Source: Holdemanella sp. (GTDB lineage Bacteria > Bacillota_I > Bacilli_A > Erysipelotrichales > Erysipelotrichaceae). From it: a DNA stretch of 5,036 nucleotides. Every line of letters starts with the position of its first letter. The stretch's first letter is position 1. A program made the translations under genes and the position numbers. This document shows, piece after piece, positions 1 to 4,745 of the stretch. The notes under the pieces were generated by a model. It made no database searches. It was not told where the DNA came from and saw nothing but the letters and a program-made list of their open reading frames with translations. The stretch spans positions 1-5,036 of the forward strand of contig JABUSD010000005.1 in assembly GCA_021442845.1 (NCBI GenBank), read 5' to 3'.

Positions 1-1299
1 GATGATATGGGACTTGGAAAGACATTGCAGGTGCTTGTCTTTTTGGAAAACTATGTCAATAAACAAAAGCGAAGCCTTGTCGTATGCCCCAGCTCACTGA
101 TGTATAACTGGGAAAGTGAAATTAAAAAGTTTAATATTGATATCGATGCCATCTGTGTAACAGGAGGACAGCAGGATCGTATGGATCTGATAAAAGAGGA
201 ACATACCCTTTATATCACAACCTATGATTATCTAAAAAGAGATGTGGATATATATAGTAAATATAACTATGAATATATTATTTTAGATGAAGCTCAGTAT
301 ATTAAAAATCCAAAGACACAGAATGCCCAGGCTATCAAAGTGCTAAAGGCGAAACATAAACTGGCATTAACGGGGACACCGATTGAAAATTCATTAAGTG
401 AATTATGGAGTATTTTTGATTTCCTTCTTCCAGGATATCTATATTCGCTCCCATATTTTACAAAGAATTATGAAAAACCAATTTGTATTGAACAGGATGA
501 AAAGAAAACGGGACAGTTAAAGAAGCTGATAGAACCATTTATCCTTCGTAGAACAAAGCAGGAGGTATTAAATGATCTTCCTGACAAACAGGAAAAGGAA
601 ATGTGGCTTTCTTTCAGAAAAGAAGAGAAGAATCTATATCTTGCCAATCTGGCAAAGGTGAACGAAACATTGCAGGAACAGCTAAAACTGGAACATATGG
701 ATTCTATTCTAATCTTATCTTTAATGACACGTTTAAGACAGATTTGTTGTGAACCAAGATTGTTGTATGAATCGATTGATACGATGTCTACAAAATTAGA
801 GATGTGTATTGATCTGATTGAAACATTAAAAGAAAACAAGAAGAAAGTCCTTCTGTTTTCAAGTTTTACATCTATATTTGATCTAATGATCAAGGAATTA
901 AAAGAAAGAGGAATTAAATATCATCTATTAACAGGTGCTACCTCTAAACAGCAGCGACAAAAAGAAGTTGAAGCTTTTCAGAATGATGATAGCGATGTCT
1001 TTTTGATTTCATTAAAAGCTGGTGGAACAGGTTTGAATCTAACAGCAGCACAAGCGGTTATTCATTTTGACCCATGGTGGAATGTATCGGCACAGAACCA
1101 GGCAACGGATAGAGCGTATCGTATTGGACAGACGAAGAATGTGCTTGTCTATCAATTGCTTATGAAGAATACAATTGAAGAAAAGATATTTGAAATGCAG
1201 AAGAACAAGAAGCAGATGAGTGATATCTTTGTAGAAAATTCAAAGGGTGGTATCTCTTCATTGTCAAAGGAAGAATTGAAAAATTTATTTACATATTAA
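1..1299 (+). CDS. SNF2-family DEAD-like helicase / ATPase, C-terminal part (5' truncated by window edge)
   Basis: The reading frame is open from base 1, and the first codons read DDMGLGKT, the SNF2 Walker A motif (motif I). The true start is therefore upstream, and the ATG at 7 is internal. Numbering from base 1, the two RecA-like lobes follow in order: motif Ia (LVVCPSSLMYNW, about 26-37), motif II DEAQ (96-99), motif III LTGTP (123-127), motif IV region (KVLLFSSFTS, about 282-291), motif V (SLKAGGTGLNL, about 337-347) and motif VI (QATDRAYRIGQ, about 367-377). A basic, Lys-rich C-terminus ends in TAA. Family members are ATP-dependent double-stranded DNA translocases that remodel protein-DNA or nucleic-acid complexes. 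The role of the bacterial copies, which often carry an N-terminal SWIM zinc finger, is poorly defined, and any such N-terminal domain lies outside the window. DEAQ in place of DEAH occurs in bacterial SNF2 proteins and is not a defect. Both lobes look intact. A terminator follows 5 nt after the stop, so this is the end of its transcript. Confidence 0.95.
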   Translation, partial: DDMGLGKTLQVLVFLENYVNKQKRSLVVCPSSLMYNWESEIKKFNIDIDAICVTGGQQDRMDLIKEEHTLYITTYDYLKRDVDIYSKYNYEYIILDEAQYIKNPKTQNAQAIKVLKAKHKLALTGTPIENSLSELWSIFDFLLPGYLYSLPYFTKNYEKPICIEQDEKKTGQLKKLIEPFILRRTKQEVLNDLPDKQEKEMWLSFRKEEKNLYLANLAKVNETLQEQLKLEHMDSILILSLMTRLRQICCEPRLLYESIDTMSTKLEMCIDLIETLKENKKKVLLFSSFTSIFDLMIKELKERGIKYHLLTGATSKQQRQKEVEAFQNDDSDVFLISLKAGGTGLNLTAAQAVIHFDPWWNVSAQNQATDRAYRIGQTKNVLVYQLLMKNTIEEKIFEMQKNKKQMSDIFVENSKGGISSLSKEELKNLFTY

Positions 1300-1303
1300 T
1301 TTC

Positions 1304-1335
1304 AGGAACAGATTGGACAATTTGTTCCTCTTTTT
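1304..1335 (+). terminator. Rho-independent terminator of the SNF2 gene
   Basis: An 11-bp stem (1304-1314 with 1319-1329, one G-U pair) closes a GGAC tetraloop (1315-1318). It is followed by C and a run of five T (1331-1335). It lies 5 nt after the SNF2 stop codon and upstream of the malQ promoter, so it separates the two transcription units. Confidence 0.85.
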
Positions 1336-1356
1336 ATAGTATTTATCTTCTCTGTG

Positions 1357-1365
1357 TGTTAAAAT
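1357..1365 (+). promoter_or_regulatory. malQ promoter (extended -10)
   Basis: TGTTAAAAT is an extended -10 (TGn at 1357-1359, TAAAAT at 1360-1365). No good -35 is present at 16-18 nt spacing; the nearest hexamers are poor, which fits an extended -10 promoter. The transcript would begin near 1372. It follows the upstream terminator directly and leaves a leader of about 35 nt before the malQ start. Confidence 0.55.
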
Positions 1366-1375
1366 ATGTGCAAAT

Positions 1376-1389
1376 TGAAAGTGCTTACA
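1376..1389 (+). promoter_or_regulatory. cre-like operator (CcpA or LacI-family/MalR) in the malQ leader
   Basis: TGAAAGTGCTTACA matches the Bacillota catabolite-responsive element TGWAANCGNTNWCA at every defined position except one (T for C in the central CG). It is a near-palindrome. It starts about 4 nt after the predicted transcription start and ends 3 nt before the ribosome-binding site. From this position a bound LacI-family regulator would block initiation or elongation. Glucose repression of a maltodextrin gene would be expected. A maltose-specific LacI-type repressor with a similar operator cannot be told apart by sequence alone. Confidence 0.55.
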
Positions 1390-1406
1390 TTTGGAGGGAA
1401 TGGTAT

Positions 1407-2876
1407 ATGAACAGACAAGCAGGTTTCTTATGCCCTTTATTTAGCGTACCAGGGAATCAGGGAATTGGTGATTTTGGCCAAAAGACGCTTAAGATGATTG
1501 ATTATATTTCAGAAGCCGGATATTCTTTCTGGCAGATTTTGCCTTTACAGGAGACAGGGAATTCACATTCACCTTACCAGGCTTTATCCAGCTTTGCAGG
1601 AGATCCTATCTATATTAATCTGGATAGATTGTGTGAAATGGGTCTTTTAACACAGAGTTCGATTGTCAACTGTAATAAATTTAAGGATCGAGTTGAATAT
1701 GACCTTGTAAAGGAATTCAAGGAAAAATATTTTGTACGTGCCTTTAAAGCTTTTAAAAAGGATTTCAATACGTTCAAAAACGAATATGAAGAATTTGAAA
1801 AGAAAGCATTCTGGTTAGATGACTGGGCTACATTCAAACTGTTTAGAGATTTACACAATGGCATATGCTGGAATGAATGGGAAGAAGAATATCGTGATTT
1901 CCCTGAAGAGAGAGAAATTGAACTGGATGATTATGAAGATGAAATCTTCTATATCAAGTTTTTACAATTCATTTTCTATAAGCAATTCGATGAAGTGCTG
2001 GAGTATGCCCATAAAAAAGGTATAAAGATTATGGGGGATGTTCCATTCTATGTTGACCATGACAGTGCCGATGTATGGATGAGCAAGAAGGATTTCCTTT
2101 TGGATGAAGATGGTAATCCATCCTTTATCGCAGGATGTCCACCCGATTACTTCTCGGAAACAGGACAGAGATGGGGTATGCCAATCTATGATTTTGAAGA
2201 ACAGAAAAAAGATGGCTATTCATTCTGGTGCAAACGTATGGATTGGACACACAAGTGCTTTGACATGGTTCGAATCGATCACTTTAGAGCCTTTGACACA
2301 TTCTGGAAGATTCCGGCAAGCTGTCCAACGGCAATTGATGGACAGTGGATTTTAGGGCCTGCCCATGAATTGATTCAGGCAATTCTGGATTACTCTCCAG
2401 GTATTGTACTGATTGCAGAGGATTTGGGTGAAATTCGACCAGAGGTAATTGATCTGGAAGATGATTTTGGTATCCCTGGTATGGATGTTGTGATGTTTAG
2501 AATGGAACCAAAGCTTTTGAAAAAGAAAGCAAAGAAGAATGTTGTCATTTATACAGGAACGCATGATAATGCCACAATGAATCAGCAGTATCAGGAGTTG
2601 CCAAACAATAAGCGTGTTGGTCTTCGCCGCTTCTTTAAGAAGGCAGGTTATGATTATCGTACATATAGCGACATGGTATGTCATTATGTATTGGATTCCG
2701 ATGCAGATTTAGCTGTTCTTCCATTATGGGATATCTGTGGATATAAAGGGGATGCAAGAATTAATACGCCAGGAACGATAGGTTTATTTAACTGGACATG
2801 GAAATTAAAGGATTTTAAAACGTTCCCAGATCAGATTATGAAGACGAAGGAATGGATTAAACAATCAGGTAGATAA
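1407..2876 (+). CDS. malQ: 4-alpha-glucanotransferase (amylomaltase, GH77)
   Basis: This cytoplasmic enzyme moves alpha-1,4-glucan segments between maltodextrins, releasing glucose and building longer chains for phosphorylase. The protein is 489 residues, normal for the single-domain GH77 form. Visible family blocks are RQAGFLCPLFSVPGNQGIGDFG (3-24, family N-terminus), NSHSPYQALSSFAG (52-65), GDVPFYV (210-216) and GCPPDYFS with GQRWGMPIY (from 243). The catalytic triad is in place: nucleophile Asp291 in RIDHFR, acid/base Glu338 in IAEDLG, and Asp387 in THDN. The start at 1407 has GGAGGG (1393-1398) at 8-nt spacing. An in-frame ATG at 1356 is rejected because it precedes the predicted transcription start and overlaps the promoter, and the conserved family sequence begins at the 1407 Met. 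The gene looks monocistronic, with terminators on both sides and no other maltodextrin gene in view. No broken or missing key residue was seen. Confidence 0.96.
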   Translation: MNRQAGFLCPLFSVPGNQGIGDFGQKTLKMIDYISEAGYSFWQILPLQETGNSHSPYQALSSFAGDPIYINLDRLCEMGLLTQSSIVNCNKFKDRVEYDLVKEFKEKYFVRAFKAFKKDFNTFKNEYEEFEKKAFWLDDWATFKLFRDLHNGICWNEWEEEYRDFPEEREIELDDYEDEIFYIKFLQFIFYKQFDEVLEYAHKKGIKIMGDVPFYVDHDSADVWMSKKDFLLDEDGNPSFIAGCPPDYFSETGQRWGMPIYDFEEQKKDGYSFWCKRMDWTHKCFDMVRIDHFRAFDTFWKIPASCPTAIDGQWILGPAHELIQAILDYSPGIVLIAEDLGEIRPEVIDLEDDFGIPGMDVVMFRMEPKLLKKKAKKNVVIYTGTHDNATMNQQYQELPNNKRVGLRRFFKKAGYDYRTYSDMVCHYVLDSDADLAVLPLWDICGYKGDARINTPGTIGLFNWTWKLKDFKTFPDQIMKTKEWIKQSGR

Positions 2877-2880
2877 CAGG

Positions 2881-2914
2881 AAAGAAGGATTGCGTGTGCA
2901 ACCCTTCTTTTTTT
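2881..2914 (+). terminator. Rho-independent terminator of malQ, shared with the convergent microprotein gene
   Basis: An 8-bp outer stem (2881-2888 with 2903-2910) and a 4-bp inner stem (2890-2893 with 2898-2901) flank one A-C mismatch and a GTGT loop; the T-run reaches 2914. On the minus strand the mismatch becomes a G-U pair, giving a 13-bp stem, but the tail there (CCTGTTAT) is poor in T. It is therefore strong for malQ and a weaker, possibly bidirectional, terminator for the convergent gene, whose stop codon (2913-2915) overlaps its edge. Confidence 0.85.
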
Positions 2915-3050
2915 AGAACCACCAGCCGTTATGGCGATGTCCTTTTCGGTGGACGTGGAAATGGAAACCGATGAATGGGTTCCAATGAAGACATAATCTT
3001 CTTCCGCCGAAGATTAATAATGCGATAAGAATCCCAACAAAAACAGACAT
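2913..3050 (-). CDS. 45-residue His-rich single-pass membrane microprotein behind a Mn2+ riboswitch
   Basis: I do not recognise this protein. The evidence that it is a gene is contextual but strong: ATG at 3050, an excellent Shine-Dalgarno AAAGGAGGA (3058-3066) at 7-nt spacing, a TAA stop at the edge of a terminator hairpin, and a complete promoter plus riboswitch in front. Residues 3-14 (VFVGILIALLIF) form one short hydrophobic helix. A GGRR turn (15-18) suggests, by the positive-inside rule, that the C-terminus stays in the cytoplasm. The tail is rich in His and aromatic residues: Cys20, His22, then HFHVH (30-34) and GHRH (37-40), ending NGWWF. Six histidines and one cysteine in about 26 residues look suited to metal binding. 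Together with the riboswitch this suggests a role in manganese homeostasis, for example as a small Mn chaperone or a modulator of an exporter; that is inference. It shows no resemblance I can see to E. coli MntS, another small manganese protein. Confidence 0.75.
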   Translation of the reverse strand: MSVFVGILIALLIFGGRRLCLHWNPFIGFHFHVHRKGHRHNGWWF

Positions 3051-3057
3051 ATCTATA

Positions 3058-3066
3058 TCCTCCTTT
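3058..3066 (-). promoter_or_regulatory. Ribosome-binding site of the microprotein
   Basis: AAAGGAGGA on the minus strand lies 7 nt before the ATG at 3050. It sits 4 nt beyond the end of the antiterminator hairpin and is not part of either hairpin. This favours control of transcription elongation over occlusion of the ribosome-binding site. Confidence 0.8.
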
Positions 3067-3070
3067 ACTA

Positions 3071-3103
3071 GTCATGGATATAAAAAAGACTTATATCCAT
3101 GAC
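3071..3103 (-). promoter_or_regulatory. Antiterminator hairpin of the riboswitch expression platform
   Basis: A perfect 13-bp inverted repeat pairs 3091-3103 with 3071-3083, with a 7-nt loop (3084-3090) that takes in part of the terminator U-run. No T-run follows it in either direction, so it is not itself a terminator. It uses 3091-3096, which is also part of the terminator stem, so the two hairpins exclude each other. Confidence 0.7.
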
Positions 3104-3124
3104 GTCTGTCACAATATAAGTCTT
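3082..3124 (-). terminator. Riboswitch-controlled intrinsic terminator
   Basis: On the minus strand 3124-3114 (AAGACTTATAT) pairs perfectly with 3096-3086 over 11 bp. The helix continues with one T-G pair, a single bulged G and a 5-bp extension (3112-3108 with 3103-3099) closed by an AGAC loop. UUUU (3085-3082) follows directly. The 5' arm contains the 3' strand of aptamer helix P1 and part of the conserved GCAAGAC segment, so aptamer folding and termination compete. Confidence 0.75.
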
Positions 3125-3214
3125 GCCATTTCAATTGATACGGATGTTTCTTTTTCAAACATCGGTTGACGATTTCAATCCTACAATTTGTAGGAGGCTA
3201 CTCCCTAATATTGG
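3112..3214 (-). promoter_or_regulatory. yybP-ykoY-type Mn2+ riboswitch aptamer
   Basis: Read on the minus strand, the conserved pieces appear in order. GGGAGTAGC (3205-3197) is the L1 signature. CCTAC/GTAGG is a hairpin at about 3194-3180. ATTGA (3179-3175) pairs with TCAAT (3138-3134) around the conserved ATCGTCAACC. GATGTTT/AAACATC (3163-3157 with 3149-3143) is an inner hairpin. GGCAAGAC (3127-3120) is the second conserved loop. P1 closes the fold by pairing 3213-3205 with 3120-3112, with one T-T mismatch. In known members these two loops dock and bind Mn2+ between them. Identification is by pattern; a covariance-model score could not be computed. It precedes a 45-codon gene rather than one of the usual exporter genes. 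Confidence 0.88.
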
Positions 3215-3221
3215 TAAGATT

Positions 3222-3249
3222 AATATAGCATTTTTTTCAAAGAAATCAA
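3222..3249 (-). promoter_or_regulatory. Promoter of the riboswitch and microprotein unit
   Basis: On the minus strand TTGATT (-35, 3249-3244) and TATATT (-10, 3227-3222) are 16 nt apart, with a TGn extension (3230-3228) before the -10. The start would be near A3215, immediately before the aptamer. The -35 overlaps the TGA stop codon (3248-3246) of the upstream dehydrogenase gene. Confidence 0.7.
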
Positions 3250-3259
3250 TAGTATTGAT
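3245..3259. repeat. 15-nt palindrome over the dehydrogenase stop codon and the riboswitch -35
   Basis: ATCAATA-G-TATTGAT has perfect 7-bp arms around one central base. It covers the stop codon of the dehydrogenase gene and most of the -35 hexamer of the riboswitch promoter. It may be an operator or may be chance in AT-rich coding sequence. It does not resemble the MntR box I know from Bacillus. Confidence 0.3.
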
Positions 3260-4616
3260 CAAGAATGACATTAGCTACATATACGCCCGATGCACTGGCA
3301 TGGCTTAGGGAATGCGTAACGCCCGAACAATCTCCAATGACAAACAGTCCTTTGTGAATTGTTTCCAGATTCTCATCCACTTCCACTTCCATGTTGTAGA
3401 ATTTGACTTCCACACCATACAACAAAGTATCATCACTTGCGGTACCTGGACATACTTTATCCAGCGCATAAATCATTTCAATGATATCATCCAGCTGTCT
3501 TTTTGGGATGACTAAGGAAAGATCGCCAGGCGTGGCTTTTAATGTAGGCGTGATAAAGCCACCGTCAATGCGATGCTGTGTAGATCTTCGTCCGCGAATC
3601 AGATCGCCAAAACGCTGCACAAGGACACCTCCACCTAGCATATTGGATAATCTTGCGATGGATTCTCCGTACTGATTGGATTGAGAGAATGGCTCTGTAA
3701 AGTGATTGGATACCAGCAAAGCGAAGTTTGTATTCTGGGTAAACCGTTTTGGATCTTCATAGCTATGTCCATTTACTGTGACAATTCCATTTGTGTTCTC
3801 GTTTACAACCACGCCATGTGGATTCATACAGAATGTTCGTACTCTATCCTGATATTTCTTGGAACGATATACAATCTTTGATTCATAAAGGGAATCGGTC
3901 AATTCAGAGAATGTATCCGCATTGACTTCAACTCGAACACCGATATCAACACGACTGCTTTCCGTTTTAATGTTTAGTTTTGAGCAGATGGATTCCATCC
4001 ATTTGCTTCCTGATCGTCCTGTTGAAATAACACATTGTTTTCCTTCAAAATGGGTATCCCCAGATGTAATCCGATATCCGTTTTCCAATTTCGTGACAGT
4101 ATCAATTTTTGTATAGAAATGGAAATCCACTTTATGCTGCAAGTGATTGTATAGATTTTCCAATACTGTATAGTTCACATCGGTTCCTAAATGGCGTACC
4201 TTTGCCTTCAATAAATGCAGTTCATTCTGCAAGCATTTCTTTGCCAGAACAGGTTCATTATTATCATAAAGTTTTGTCCAGAAACCACCGTTTTTACAAT
4301 TGATTTCATCTACATATTCCATTAATTCAATGGCTTTTTCTTTTCCAACATATTTATAAAGGGTCCCACCAAATTCATTTGTGATATTGTATTTTCCATC
4401 ACTGAATGCACCGGCTCCGCCAAATCCATTCATAATGGCACATGTCTTACAATTCAGGCATGATTTAACTTTTATACCATCTATTGGACAGATCCTTTTT
4501 TCAAGTGGAGATCCTGTTTCAAATACACCGATTTTTAATTTAGGATTCTTCCTATTTAATTCATAGGCTGTATAAATGCCGCCTGGTCCTGCTCCGATGA
4601 TTAGTACATCATACAT
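3246..4616 (-). CDS. FAD-dependent dehydrogenase, COG2509 type (NAD(P)/FAD-dependent oxidoreductase)
   Basis: This is a soluble flavoprotein of 456 residues. The N-terminus MYDVLIIGAGPGG is a dinucleotide-binding Rossmann fold (GAGPGG 8-13), and an acidic residue (Glu33 in VFETG) is placed to bind the FAD ribose. GFGGAGAFSDGKYN (64-77) is the family hallmark. STGRSGS (198-204) is a second FAD-proximal loop, and GLFVIGDCSG (about 423-432) is the C-terminal FAD-binding block. A cysteine cluster C43-x9-C53-x2-C56-x2-C59 sits just before the hallmark. It appears family-typical and may bind metal or be redox active. The substrate is unknown. The start at 4616 is preferred: AAAAGGAG (4633-4626) is 9 nt upstream of it, whereas the in-frame ATG at 4625 abuts that site with no spacer. 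The gene has its own consensus promoter. No terminator follows before the riboswitch unit, so read-through into it is possible. Confidence 0.9.
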   Translation of the reverse strand: MYDVLIIGAGPGGIYTAYELNRKNPKLKIGVFETGSPLEKRICPIDGIKVKSCLNCKTCAIMNGFGGAGAFSDGKYNITNEFGGTLYKYVGKEKAIELMEYVDEINCKNGGFWTKLYDNNEPVLAKKCLQNELHLLKAKVRHLGTDVNYTVLENLYNHLQHKVDFHFYTKIDTVTKLENGYRITSGDTHFEGKQCVISTGRSGSKWMESICSKLNIKTESSRVDIGVRVEVNADTFSELTDSLYESKIVYRSKKYQDRVRTFCMNPHGVVVNENTNGIVTVNGHSYEDPKRFTQNTNFALLVSNHFTEPFSQSNQYGESIARLSNMLGGGVLVQRFGDLIRGRRSTQHRIDGGFITPTLKATPGDLSLVIPKRQLDDIIEMIYALDKVCPGTASDDTLLYGVEVKFYNMEVEVDENLETIHKGLFVIGDCSGVTHSLSHASASGVYVANVILDQYY

Positions 4617-4625
4617 AGAATTCAT

Positions 4626-4633
4626 CTCCTTTT
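4626..4633 (-). promoter_or_regulatory. Ribosome-binding site that decides the dehydrogenase start
   Basis: AAAAGGAG on the minus strand is directly adjacent to one ATG (4625) and 9 nt before a second in-frame ATG (4616). Only the second has usable spacing. Confidence 0.75.
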
Positions 4634-4651
4634 CATAAAGTTAGCCTTAAA

Positions 4652-4680
4652 ATAATAAAAAATAACACATAGTATGTCAA
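4652..4680 (-). promoter_or_regulatory. Promoter of the FAD-dependent dehydrogenase gene
   Basis: On the minus strand there is a perfect TTGACA (4680-4675), a 17-nt spacer and TATTAT (4657-4652), one mismatch from consensus. The start would be near 4646, giving a leader of about 30 nt. The spacer next to the -35 holds a small palindrome, ACATA-G-TATGT (4667-4677), a possible but weak operator candidate. Confidence 0.75.
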
Positions 4681-4693
4681 AACTATCTACACT

Positions 4694-4722
4694 TTTAGAA
4701 TACAACAAGTTTGTGATAAAAT
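4694..4722 (+). promoter_or_regulatory. Promoter of the YitT-family gene
   Basis: TTTAGA (4694-4699, 4 of 6 to the -35 consensus), a 17-nt spacer and TAAAAT (4717-4722) with a TGn extension (4714-4716). The start would be near 4729. The -35 is 13 nt from the -35 of the divergent dehydrogenase promoter, so the two promoters are back to back. Confidence 0.55.
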
Positions 4723-4745
4723 CATGGGTAGAGTAAGGAGATTCT

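Noticed and set aside
286..297. DEAQ in place of DEAH in the SNF2 protein as a sign of decay
   Set aside because: DEAQ is found in intact bacterial SNF2 proteins, and all other helicase motifs here are complete.
468..893. A 141-codon open frame on the minus strand inside the SNF2 gene
   Set aside because: It lies wholly antisense to conserved helicase sequence, has a low-complexity Ser/Phe/Ile-rich composition, and resembles no family I know. It is a shadow frame.
1356..1406. In-frame upstream start giving malQ 17 extra residues
   Set aside because: The ATG at 1356 overlaps the predicted -10, precedes the predicted transcript start and has no ribosome-binding site. The Met at 1407 has GGAGGG at good spacing and begins the conserved family sequence.
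2352..2684. A 110-codon minus-strand frame inside malQ
   Set aside because: It is antisense to the catalytic region of a clearly coding gene and its composition is not protein-like. It is a shadow frame.
3071..3103. The 13-bp perfect inverted repeat as a transposon end or a simple terminator
   Set aside because: No transposase, second copy or target duplication is seen, and no T-run follows in either direction. Its overlap with the riboswitch terminator explains it as an antiterminator.
3123..3308. A 61-codon plus-strand frame between malQ and the dehydrogenase gene
   Set aside because: It covers the riboswitch aptamer antisense and the end of the dehydrogenase gene, and has no ribosome-binding site. 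The minus-strand RNA structure explains this sequence.
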